Shown in pieces: positions 1 through 7,377 of a stretch of 28,169 nucleotides of DNA. Made by a program: the position numbers and the translations under genes. Below the pieces are notes generated by a model that ran no database searches, had not been told where the DNA came from, and was given only the letters and a program-made list of their open reading frames with translations. The stretch covers positions 1-28,169 of the forward strand of contig NZ_JBGTCA010000193.1 in NCBI RefSeq assembly GCF_041749095.1, given 5' to 3'. This DNA is from Aquiflexum sp041749095 (GTDB lineage Bacteria; Bacteroidota; Bacteroidia; Cytophagales; Cyclobacteriaceae). Every line of letters starts with the position of its first letter. Positions within the stretch are counted from its first letter, which is position 1.

Positions 1-126
1 GCCTGCGGTTTCCTTTTCTGCGGCTATAATTGTCCCGAAGGACATTAGGCCAAAGGCAAGTGTTAATAATAGGATTTTTAAAGCACCATTTACTTTAAAA
101 ATACATGATTTTGTAAAGTGACCCAT
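1..126 (-). CDS. N-terminus of an exported protein, cut by the window edge
   Basis: A minus-strand frame runs from an ATG at 126 to the left edge without a stop (42 codons). It reads as a signal peptide: a short N-terminal stretch with lysines, a hydrophobic core from about residue 18 to 34 (LLLTLAFGLMSFG) and a cleavage-like IIAAE site. The start has AT-rich DNA upstream, and a box matching the Bacteroidota -7 consensus TAnnTTTG on the minus strand (TAATTTTG, 170 to 163) lies about 37 nt before it, without a clear -33 box. The mature protein lies outside the window, so the function is unknown. An outer-membrane receptor of the SusC type often begins this way, but that is only a guess. Confidence 0.6.
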   Translation of the reverse strand, partial: MGHFTKSCIFKVNGALKILLLTLAFGLMSFGTIIAAEKETAG

Positions 127-340
127 AAATTTTTTGATTTGATAGATTTGAAATTAGAAATTCAAAATTATCTATAAACCAATGGGTTATGAGATTTGTA
201 AGGTTATTTGATTATGAATAATTCGTTTAGAAAAAGTGATGGTTTTCTTCCAATATTGCTTATGTATTAAGTTTAAGGTGGGAAAAAAGAGAGAGTAAAA
301 AAAATGATTTTTGAAAGTTAATTTTGAATAATATTTGCCA

Positions 341-1144
341 CTATTTTACAATGGGATTCAAAGGTGTATCGATCTCCTTTCCTATCTCAGCACCGGGGCA
401 CCAGGTATTCCAGTCATTGATCTGATTGGAGTTTTCGGGATTTTTCAATTTTGATTTGGCATCCATATAGATAATGGTCATTACTTTTCTGACCTGATCC
501 GTTTGATTGGCTCCGGCCCTGTGAAAAATCCAACCAGAATGGAAACTCACTTCGCCCAAATCAAAGGGCTCAATGACATGGTCAAAGTTATTGATGCGGA
601 GATTTTTTTTGATCTGAACCTCTGATTCGTCCCCAATTGCCAATTCCCTTCCAAATACAATCTGATGGCTTTTTGCCGAAAATTCCAATGCACCCATTTC
701 CAATGGTGTCTCCTGCAAAGGAATCCAAGCGGTGATGGTCCTGTCCGTATCAATCGGCCAATAATATTGATCTGCATGCCATGGAGTGATTCCTCCTCCG
801 GCCTCTTTGAACAATGCCTGATCGTGGTAAATCCTTACTTTTTCGCAACCCATCAGGTCGGCAGCAATCTGCCCCAACCTTTTGCTCAACACCAACTTGG
901 CAACTTTCTCATTTTCCCTCCAAAGGTTAAAAATCTGTAAAAAAGCCTTTCCATAAGTGTCCCTTTCCTCTACAGGTGCTTTCTGGGTGTTCAGTTTGTC
1001 CACTTCCTTGCTGATCACTTCATTGAAATGGGCGATCACCTCGGGGCTGAGAACATTTTTGAGTTTGATAAAGCGGTTTTCAAGATAAAATGCCTTGGCT
1101 TCGTCTGAGACAGGATAGGTTTCTTGGAGTAGGGGGAAGTTCAT
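341..1144 (-). CDS. Phytanoyl-CoA dioxygenase (PhyH) family protein
   Basis: This 267-residue protein belongs to the PhyH branch of Fe(II)/2-oxoglutarate-dependent dioxygenases, which hydroxylate diverse small substrates in the cytoplasm. The double-stranded beta-helix iron site is visible: the HxD pair is H123 and D125 in WHADQYYW, and the distal histidine is H208 in FHRAGANQT, followed by R209, a plausible 2-oxoglutarate ligand. The length is normal for the family and there is no signal peptide. It lies 32 nt downstream of the small antitoxin-like gene on the same strand and may share its transcript. The substrate cannot be predicted. In Bacteroidota and Planctomycetota, PhyH genes often sit among sugar-degradation genes, which fits this region. 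The fold assignment is firm; any role in sugar metabolism is inference. Confidence 0.88.
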   Translation of the reverse strand: MNFPLLQETYPVSDEAKAFYLENRFIKLKNVLSPEVIAHFNEVISKEVDKLNTQKAPVEERDTYGKAFLQIFNLWRENEKVAKLVLSKRLGQIAADLMGCEKVRIYHDQALFKEAGGGITPWHADQYYWPIDTDRTITAWIPLQETPLEMGALEFSAKSHQIVFGRELAIGDESEVQIKKNLRINNFDHVIEPFDLGEVSFHSGWIFHRAGANQTDQVRKVMTIIYMDAKSKLKNPENSNQINDWNTWCPGAEIGKEIDTPLNPIVK

Positions 1145-1176
1145 GATTAATGGCTCATTTATGGGTGTAATTGTTA

Positions 1177-1401
1177 TTAATTTTTATACTTAGTCCTCAA
1201 ATGCTCTTTGGACCATGCTTCAATTTTGTCTTCTCCCCAGTCTTGCTCCACAAATAGTTTGTCTACTTCATTACTTACATTATCGGCAATATAGGCAACC
1301 AATATCGACTTGATCTCTTTGAGTTGCTTATCGCTTAAATCAAATCTAAAAATTTTGAGAAGCTCTAGCTGAAGATTTGTTAATTTTTTGGTTGATTCCA
1401 T
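1177..1401 (-). CDS. Small antitoxin-like protein, apparently without a toxin partner
   Basis: This 74-residue acidic helical protein has the pattern of small Bacteroidota proteins usually found just before PIN-domain toxin genes: an LQLELLKIF-type start, a DLSDKQLKEIKSILVAYIADN helix, a VDKLFVEQDW segment and a tail ending in EHLRTKYKN. In those loci the toxin gene normally follows at once or overlaps. Here the next gene on the strand is the PhyH dioxygenase, 32 nt away, and no PIN-like ORF is seen nearby, so it looks like an orphan antitoxin or a small regulator. The family link is made by pattern memory and not by a database search. The function remains open. Confidence 0.6.
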   Translation of the reverse strand: MESTKKLTNLQLELLKIFRFDLSDKQLKEIKSILVAYIADNVSNEVDKLFVEQDWGEDKIEAWSKEHLRTKYKN

Positions 1402-1477
1402 TTCATTTTCATCCTTGATGGTAAGTTAATGCTATTCGGTTTTACTTGCAAATCCTTATTACCCTCTTCTTTGTTGC

Positions 1478-1508
1478 TTTGGTAAAAGATTATAATTCTT
1501 TAGGTTTA
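1478..1508 (+). promoter_or_regulatory. Candidate promoter for the Nramp-like gene cluster
   Basis: TTTG at 1478-1481 is followed after 19 nt by TAGGTTTA at 1501-1508. This resembles the Bacteroidota housekeeping promoter (TTTG, about 19 nt, TAnnTTTG) with one mismatch in the -7 box. It would give a leader of roughly 180 nt before the ATG at 1697. Such matches are common in AT-rich DNA, so support is weak. Confidence 0.3.
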
Positions 1509-1552
1509 AAGGTTTAAATCAACGATTTGACCTAGCAATAAGATGGAAGTGC

Positions 1553-1571
1553 GATCATTCAACATATGATC
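1553..1571. promoter_or_regulatory. Operator-like dyad upstream of the cluster
   Basis: GATCAT and ATGATC form a perfect 6-bp inverted repeat separated by 7 nt, 126 nt before the Nramp-like start and downstream of the candidate promoter. A further GATCATT occurs at 1602-1608. The spacing suits a dimeric helix-turn-helix regulator, but no regulator gene is adjacent. The 295-bp gap from 1402 to 1696 holds nothing else recognisable. Confidence 0.25.
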
Positions 1572-1696
1572 AATAAAGGAAATCGGTCTGGGTCAGAAAT
1601 GGATCATTGGTTTGGTTTACAGCAAGTTCCCGGCTTCTGTTTGGAAAATAAATATACTGCTATCGGTCCCACCGCAATCAAAGAGAAAAGATAATC

Positions 1697-2908
1697 ATGT
1701 CTATCCCAAAAAACAGCAACAAAACCATCCTAAAGTTGATGGCATTAGGACCGGGCATTATCACAGCCGCACTGGTATTTGGACCAAGTAAGATGACCAT
1801 TACGTCAAGATTGGGGGCTGAGTATGCTTATGATATGCTTTGGATTGTAGTAGTGGCTATATTTTTTATGCTGATTTTCACTTCAATGGGTGCGAGAATC
1901 GGGATGAGTAGTGAACAAAGCTTACTCACACTTATTCAAAATAAATGGGGGAAATTAGGAGGAATCATCATTGGTTTGGGAGTTTTCCTGGTTTCTACCT
2001 CATTCCAGGCCGGAAATTCCATTGGCGTAGGCATAGCGGTAGCTGAGGCAAGTGGCACAGCACCATGGATCTGGATTCTGGTTTTTAATGTCTTAGGGGT
2101 TGGTTTGCTGTTTTTCAAAAGTTTTTACAAGACTTTGGAAAGGCTGATGATTACTTTGGTGGGGATCATGCTTTTTTCATTTTTGACGACAGTTTTTCTG
2201 GCTAAGCCTTCTTTTGCCGGAATCGTAAACGGATTTATTCCTTCTATTCCTGATGGTTCAGAAGGTTTGTTGATAGCATTTATAGCATCTTGTTTTTCAA
2301 TTGTAGGAGCATTTTATCAGTCTTATTTGGTACAGGAAAATAGAAAGCCGGGTCAAATAGCAGAAAACAAAAGTGCCACAGGAATTGTGATTTTGGGAGC
2401 GATGAGTGCAGTGGTGATTATCTGCGGTGCTGCTGTCCTACACCCCCAAGGGATTCAGGTAAACAGTGCTTCGGAAATGTCCATGGCCATAGAACCATTG
2501 TTCGGTTCCTATGCTTCGCATTTATTCTTAGCAGGATTGTTCGGGGCCTCTTTTTCATCCTTGGTAGGGAATGCAACAGTTGGAGGAAGTTTACTCGCAG
2601 ATTCACTTGGTTTTGGCAAGAGTCTAAATGACAAAGTTGTCAAGAGTTTTATAGCTTTGGTAATGATTTGTGGAGCCGCTATCTCTTTGATTTTTGGAAA
2701 ACTACCACTTGAGCTGATCATATTTGCCCAAAGTGCAACCATTTTTCTAGTGCCATTTATTGGCGTGGCAATGTTTGCCATCGCCAATGATGTCAGTATA
2801 ATGAAAAAGAATGTGAACACTTACTTTTCAAGATATGCAGGCATGATAGGCTTGTTGATGCTTGTGGGACTCGCAACATGGAATTTCTATCAATTATTTA
2901 TAAAATAA
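1697..2908 (+). CDS. Divergent Nramp-family membrane transporter
   Basis: This 403-residue protein has about eleven hydrophobic segments and begins with the Nramp-like GPGIITAALVFGPSKMTI. Length and the TM1 layout fit the Nramp (SLC11, LeuT-fold) family of proton-coupled metal transporters. The signature residues are absent. The TM1 DPGN motif reads G29-P30-S31-K32, and the TM6 MPH region reads GAFYQSY at 204-210, with no Met, Pro or His. The Asp, Asn and Met that hold Mn2+ or Fe2+ in MntH/DMT1 are therefore missing, so classical metal transport is unlikely. The gene leads an apparent operon with an SDR epimerase (35 nt on) and a DapA-type aldolase. A related situation is Bacillus subtilis YcsG, an Nramp-like protein in an operon linked to 5-oxoproline metabolism. 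An organic substrate is my inference. Confidence 0.8.
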   Translation: MSIPKNSNKTILKLMALGPGIITAALVFGPSKMTITSRLGAEYAYDMLWIVVVAIFFMLIFTSMGARIGMSSEQSLLTLIQNKWGKLGGIIIGLGVFLVSTSFQAGNSIGVGIAVAEASGTAPWIWILVFNVLGVGLLFFKSFYKTLERLMITLVGIMLFSFLTTVFLAKPSFAGIVNGFIPSIPDGSEGLLIAFIASCFSIVGAFYQSYLVQENRKPGQIAENKSATGIVILGAMSAVVIICGAAVLHPQGIQVNSASEMSMAIEPLFGSYASHLFLAGLFGASFSSLVGNATVGGSLLADSLGFGKSLNDKVVKSFIALVMICGAAISLIFGKLPLELIIFAQSATIFLVPFIGVAMFAIANDVSIMKKNVNTYFSRYAGMIGLLMLVGLATWNFYQLFIK

Positions 2909-2943
2909 ATGCCTTTGAAAAACACAATGGTAAGGAAAACAAT

Positions 2944-3960
2944 ATGAAAGATTTAAAAACTTTGGAGCAAGAGATGTTGGTGCCATCTGAGGCATTGATA
3001 CGGGATATTGCCAAGATCGAGGGGGATATTTTACTTCTTGGTATTGGCGGGAAAATGGGGCCGGGTATGGGCAGGCTTGCAGTTCAGGCCTGCAAAGCTG
3101 CAGGTGTAGAAAAAAGAATTATTGGCGCATCAAGATTTTCAGACCAAAAAGCAAAAGCAGCATTGGAGGAAGATGGAATAGAGACTATTTTGTGTGATCT
3201 TCTGGATGATGAAAAATTGCAGGGCTTACCTGATGTGAAAAATGTTATTTACTTGGCGGGGAATAAGTTTGGGACTACAGGAAATGAAGGATTCACTTGG
3301 GCGATGAATGCCTATTTACCCGGCAGGATAGCTGAGAAATTCAAAAATTCCAATATTGTGGTTTTTTCTTCCGGAAATGTACTTCCTTTTGTCCCTGTCA
3401 CTTCCGGAGGGGCTTCGGAAGACACTGTCCCGGATCCAATTGGTGAATATGCCCAATCCTGCTTGGGCCGGGAAAGGGTTTTTGAATATTTCGCAAAGAA
3501 AAACCGGACCAAAACACTGATATACAGACTGAATTACGCAGTTGACTTTCGGTATGGTGTGATAATGGAAATTGCAAAATCTGTTCTGGCAGGTATTCAA
3601 ATTGATCTCAGAACAGGGAATGTCAATGTCATCTGGCAGAATGATGCGAATGATATTGCTCTCCGATCTTTACTGCATTGTGAATCTCCGGCTAAAATAT
3701 TGAATGTGACCGGTCCTGAGATTCTTTCCATTAGATGGATTGCAGAGCGTTTTGGTGAATTATTCGATAAAACCCCTCACTTCATCAACGAACCTACCGG
3801 GACAGCTTTATTGAACAATGCCTCAGAATGCCATCGGATTTTTGGCTATCCAAGAGTTACAATAAGAGAGATTATCGATATCACAGCAACTTGGATACTC
3901 CAGGGTGGTGACGAATTTGGTAAACCAACACATTTTCAGGAGAGAGGAGGGAAATTCTAA
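2944..3960 (+). CDS. NAD-dependent epimerase/dehydratase family protein (extended SDR)
   Basis: This 338-residue protein is a Rossmann-fold extended SDR. The nucleotide-binding loop is GIGGKMGPGMG, about 30 residues in, and is unusually Gly/Met-rich. A VFSSGNVLPF strand carries the usual serine position. The catalytic YxxxK is altered: the segment reads EYAQSCLGRERVFEYF, with Cys where Lys is expected. The frame stays open back to 2878 inside the transporter gene. The ATG at 2944 is preferred because it follows that gene's stop and is preceded by an AAGGA-like stretch. Its stop overlaps the next start by one base (TAATG), so it is translationally coupled to the aldolase. A sugar or sugar-acid substrate is likely. 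The altered active site means the reaction cannot be named. Confidence 0.8.
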   Translation: MKDLKTLEQEMLVPSEALIRDIAKIEGDILLLGIGGKMGPGMGRLAVQACKAAGVEKRIIGASRFSDQKAKAALEEDGIETILCDLLDDEKLQGLPDVKNVIYLAGNKFGTTGNEGFTWAMNAYLPGRIAEKFKNSNIVVFSSGNVLPFVPVTSGGASEDTVPDPIGEYAQSCLGRERVFEYFAKKNRTKTLIYRLNYAVDFRYGVIMEIAKSVLAGIQIDLRTGNVNVIWQNDANDIALRSLLHCESPAKILNVTGPEILSIRWIAERFGELFDKTPHFINEPTGTALLNNASECHRIFGYPRVTIREIIDITATWILQGGDEFGKPTHFQERGGKF

Positions 3961-5024
3961 TGAAACAACTAAGTACTACCTTAAAAGCACATTTGCTGGA
4001 TGGTACTGTCATTCCGGCCCATCCTTTGGCACTTCATTTTGATAGAAGCTTAGACGAAGTAAAGCAAAGACAATTGACCCGATACTATATTGCTGCAGGT
4101 GCCGGAGGTATTGCTGTTGGGGTTCACTCCACACAGTTCGAAATTAGAGATCCTGAAATAAATCTTTTTGAAAGGGTCCTTAAATTGGCTTCAGAGGAAG
4201 TGGAAAAGCCAAAACCGGAAAGGCCATTTTTGAAGATAGCCGGGATTTGCGGACCTACCGAGCAGGCTATTTCTGAAGCTAAAATAGCTTTGGAATATGG
4301 TTATGACATGGGTTTATTGAGTATGGGAGGATTGAGGGACTGGACAGAATTACAAATATTAGAAAGAGTCGAGAAAGTTGCCCAACTCATTCCTGTTTTT
4401 GGTTTCTATCTTCAGCCTTCGGTTGGAGGTAGAATTTTCAGCTATGATTTTTGGTCAAAGTTCGCTGAAATCCCAAATGTGGAGGCGATCAAGTGTGCCT
4501 CTTTCAATCGTTACCAAACACTGGATGTAATGCGGGCTGTAGCCGGCAGCAGCCGAAAGGATGATATTGCCATGTACACCGGCAATGATGATAATATCGT
4601 AGCAGACCTTTTGACCAAATATCGGTTCAATATAGATGGTGAATTCCACGATAAGGAATTCGTTGGGGGATTGCTTGGTCACTGGGCAGTTTGGACCCAA
4701 AAGGCAGTGGAACTTTTGGCCGAAATCAAGGACTGCAAATTGAATCAAGATGAAAATGGGTTCAAAAACCTGCTGACAAAAGGCATAGCAGTGACTGATG
4801 CAAATGCAGCAATCTTTGATCCGGCAAATAGCTTTCACGGCTGTATACCCGGAATCCATGAAATTTTGAGAAGACAGGGCTTATTGTCCGGAACATGGTG
4901 TTTGAACCCGGATAAGAAACTCTCCCATGGCCAAAAGGAAGAGATCGATAGGATTTATTCAAGTTATCCCGAACTGAACGATGATGCATTTGTAAGGTCA
5001 TTTATTTTGGGTGATAAATGTTAA
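3960..5024 (+). CDS. Dihydrodipicolinate synthase (DapA/NanA) family aldolase or dehydratase
   Basis: This 354-residue protein is a class I (Schiff-base) TIM-barrel lyase of the DapA/NanA superfamily. The active-site tyrosine is Y150 in GFYLQPSVGG and the Schiff-base lysine is K178 in VEAIKCASFN; both lie at the spacing expected for the family. At about 350 residues it is longer than typical DapA or NanA (about 290-300), with the extra length mainly at the C-terminus. Members act on pyruvate-forming substrates such as sialic acid, 2-keto-3-deoxy sugar acids or lysine precursors. The tight coupling to an epimerase and the nearby GntP permease argue for sugar-acid breakdown and against lysine synthesis. 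True NanA is possible given the nearby sialidase, but no family-specific signature for sialic acid was recognised. Confidence 0.82.
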   Translation: MKQLSTTLKAHLLDGTVIPAHPLALHFDRSLDEVKQRQLTRYYIAAGAGGIAVGVHSTQFEIRDPEINLFERVLKLASEEVEKPKPERPFLKIAGICGPTEQAISEAKIALEYGYDMGLLSMGGLRDWTELQILERVEKVAQLIPVFGFYLQPSVGGRIFSYDFWSKFAEIPNVEAIKCASFNRYQTLDVMRAVAGSSRKDDIAMYTGNDDNIVADLLTKYRFNIDGEFHDKEFVGGLLGHWAVWTQKAVELLAEIKDCKLNQDENGFKNLLTKGIAVTDANAAIFDPANSFHGCIPGIHEILRRQGLLSGTWCLNPDKKLSHGQKEEIDRIYSSYPELNDDAFVRSFILGDKC

Positions 5025-5124
5025 CATAATCTGTTGTAATCAATGCCATTTTGGAATTTTCATTAAATTGGCTTTTTGAAATGAGTTTCTGCCCAATGTA
5101 ACCCTATCAAACCATAAACCCCAA

Positions 5125-6453
5125 ATGCTGATACTTTTGACCATCCTCTTGGCCTTGGCACTGATATTAGTGGCCATTGTCAAATTTGATATCCATCCTT
5201 TTTTAGCACTTTTTGTAGGAGCCATATTGTATGGACTGATGTCAAGGATGTCAACCGACCTTATCCTCAAATCCATTTCTGATGGTTTTGGTGGTGTTTT
5301 GGGAAATATTGGCTTATTGATTTTGTTCGGAGTGATCATGGGCACTTTCCTGGAAAAAACAGGTGGGGCGTTGGTGATTGCGGAAAAGATTCTCTCTTGG
5401 ATCGGGCAGAAATCCGTCACCAAAGCCATGCTGATCTGCGGTTATATCCTGTCCATTCCTGTATTTGGGGACAGCACCTTTATCATGTTGAATCCTATCA
5501 GCAAATCACTTTCCTTGAAAAGCAAGGTTCCGTATGCAGCCACTACCATTGCAATCGCATTAGGGGCAACAGCAAGTCATTCTTTGGTTCCGCCTACACC
5601 GGGTCCAATCGCCACGGCGGGGATTTTGGATGCCGATTTGGGAATGATCATCTTTTGGGGCATCATCATCAGTTTGACTTCGCTGGTTCCGGCATATTTT
5701 TTTATTAAGAACTTCGTTTCAAAAATCCCTTTGGAGCCTGTATTGGCAGAAATTGATCCTACCATTGTGGTTGCCAAAGCCCCATCCGCAACAAAATCCT
5801 TCCTTCCGGTCATTATTCCATTGGTCCTGATCATTTTGGCATCTATTGCCAAGTATCCCTCAAAGCCTTTTGGGGAAGGGGAATGGGTTTCAATCATAGA
5901 ATTTGTGGGCAGTCCTGTTATAGCGTTGTTATTGGGCGCGATTTTATCCTTTACACTTCCTCCCAAATTTGACCGCAAAATCTTATCTGCAGGCGGATGG
6001 ATGGGGGAAGCCATTCAGATTGCCGCGCCGGTGATTTTGATTACAGGTGCAGGTGGCGTATTTGGGAAAATGCTTCAAAATTCAGGAATAGGGGATTTGG
6101 TAAGCGAAAATATGAGCGGCGCAAATTGGGGAATATTTTTGCCCTTTTTAATTGCTTTTTCTCTGAAAACAGCCCAGGGTTCATCCACTGTGGCCATGAT
6201 AACCACTGCCTCTATCATTGCTCCATTGTTGGTGAGTTTGGGATTGGATTCCGAGACGATGAAGGTGTTTGTGGTGCTTTCCATTGGAGCAGGTGCCATG
6301 GCCATTTCCCATGCCAATGACAGTTTCTTCTGGGCAGTCACCCAACTATCGGGTATGTCCATCCGGCAGGGAAACAAGACTCACAGTCTGGGTACTTTGA
6401 TCTTATCACTTACAGCAATTTCTGTAATTTTCATCATTACCTTATTTTATTAG
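5125..6453 (+). CDS. GntP-family sugar-acid permease
   Basis: This 442-residue polytopic inner-membrane protein has about twelve hydrophobic segments and strong GntP (gluconate:H+ symporter) features. They include GDSTFIMLNPISKSL, ATASHSLVPPTPGPIATAG, LKTAQGSSTVAMITTASI and a late SHANDSFFWAVTQLS segment. The family imports gluconate, idonate, fructuronate, glycerate and related acids. It follows the aldolase gene by 100 nt on the same strand and is probably part of the same unit, though that gap could hold its own promoter. Its stop lies only 5 nt from the stop of the convergent SDR gene. It is the clearest sign that the cluster handles an acidic sugar. Confidence 0.9.
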   Translation: MLILLTILLALALILVAIVKFDIHPFLALFVGAILYGLMSRMSTDLILKSISDGFGGVLGNIGLLILFGVIMGTFLEKTGGALVIAEKILSWIGQKSVTKAMLICGYILSIPVFGDSTFIMLNPISKSLSLKSKVPYAATTIAIALGATASHSLVPPTPGPIATAGILDADLGMIIFWGIIISLTSLVPAYFFIKNFVSKIPLEPVLAEIDPTIVVAKAPSATKSFLPVIIPLVLIILASIAKYPSKPFGEGEWVSIIEFVGSPVIALLLGAILSFTLPPKFDRKILSAGGWMGEAIQIAAPVILITGAGGVFGKMLQNSGIGDLVSENMSGANWGIFLPFLIAFSLKTAQGSSTVAMITTASIIAPLLVSLGLDSETMKVFVVLSIGAGAMAISHANDSFFWAVTQLSGMSIRQGNKTHSLGTLILSLTAISVIFIITLFY

Positions 6454-6458
6454 AAAAT

Positions 6459-7271
6459 TCAACGGGCTGTCCAGCCTCCGTCCACAGTTATCAGAGAACC
6501 CACCATATAGCTTCCTGCCTCACTTGCCAACAAAAGGGCAGCTCCTTGGATTTCTTTTAGTTGACCCCATCTTTCCAATGCAGTGGCGCCAACAATAAAC
6601 TTCTTGCCTTCCTCTGTATTTGCAATAGGAACATTCATGGCTGTCAGAAACGGACCCGGGCAAATGGCATTGACACGGATTCCAAATGGTGCCAATTCGA
6701 GACCCAAAGCCCGTGTCATTTGGACCACGGCACCTTTGCTGGAAGTGTATGGGGTACGGTTTGCTAGACCAACTATTCCCAGCGTACTGGCCAAATTGAT
6801 GATTCTTCCCTTTTGAGCATTTTTCATAAATGGGGTGACAGCCCTGTTACAAAGCCAAGTTCCGGTGACATTGATATCCATTACTTTGGAAAAATCCTCC
6901 AATGTCAGTTCGTCGATGGGTCCCCTGATATTGATGCCGGCAGAATTGATCAGAATATCAATCTTGCCAAATACATCCATGGCAGCTTTGGCCATGGCTT
7001 CTGTCTGCGTTTGATCCGAAACATCTGCCGAAAAAGCCAAGCATTTAACACCATAAGTATTGGATAATTCCTTTGCAGCAGCTTCTCCTTCATCCAAATT
7101 CCGGCTTACCAACATGATATCAGCACCTGCTGATGCCAAACCTGCGGCCATTGCCAATCCCAATCCTTTGGAACCACCTGTGATGATGGCAGATTTTCCC
7201 TTCAGGTCAAAAAGCTTGATGCCCGGTAGTTTACTGTATTCTTCTAAGTTTTCCATAATATTATTTTTCAT
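6459..7271 (-). CDS. SDR-family oxidoreductase, gluconate 5-dehydrogenase-like
   Basis: This 270-residue classical short-chain dehydrogenase has a TGGSKGLG cofactor loop near residues 30-38, NSAGI near residue 109, and the catalytic Y175 and K179 in TPYTSSKGA. The C-terminal VDGGWTAR is typical. It most resembles enzymes annotated as gluconate 5-dehydrogenase (IdnO) or 2-deoxy-D-gluconate 3-dehydrogenase (KduD), which interconvert hydroxy- and keto-sugar acids with NAD(P). Met6 (ATG at 7256) is an alternative start. It lies downstream of the AgaI-like gene on the same strand, with 106 nt and a small hairpin between. Facing a GntP permease, it probably oxidises or reduces an imported sugar acid. 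The exact substrate cannot be told. Confidence 0.87.
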   Translation of the reverse strand: MKNNIMENLEEYSKLPGIKLFDLKGKSAIITGGSKGLGLAMAAGLASAGADIMLVSRNLDEGEAAAKELSNTYGVKCLAFSADVSDQTQTEAMAKAAMDVFGKIDILINSAGINIRGPIDELTLEDFSKVMDINVTGTWLCNRAVTPFMKNAQKGRIINLASTLGIVGLANRTPYTSSKGAVVQMTRALGLELAPFGIRVNAICPGPFLTAMNVPIANTEEGKKFIVGATALERWGQLKEIQGAALLLASEAGSYMVGSLITVDGGWTAR

Positions 7272-7307
7272 CTGTTATAACTTGATTTTTAATGGTCAGA
7301 TGGAATC

Positions 7308-7326
7308 CCTGCCTGCGGTAGGCAGG
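7308..7326. repeat. Short palindrome between the isomerase and SDR genes
   Basis: CCTGCCT and AGGCAGG form a 7-bp perfect stem around a 5-nt loop. It lies in the 106-bp gap between two same-strand genes and has no T-tract after it on the minus strand, so it is not a good terminator. It resembles the small hairpins embedded in other intergenic repeats of this window and is probably a repetitive genomic palindrome. Confidence 0.6.
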
Positions 7327-7377
7327 TCGCATGGTGGATAATCTTCCCAGTTTGTGATGCTATGAGTCACGCTTGAT

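Noticed and set aside
1697..2908. MntH-type manganese transporter
   Set aside because: Both metal-binding motifs are replaced, so the standard name would mislead.
3960..5024. Assignment as NanA (sialic acid lyase) because of the sialidase nearby
   Set aside because: The protein is longer, no NanA-specific signature was recognised, and the sialidase is 3 kb away and broken; only the superfamily call is safe.
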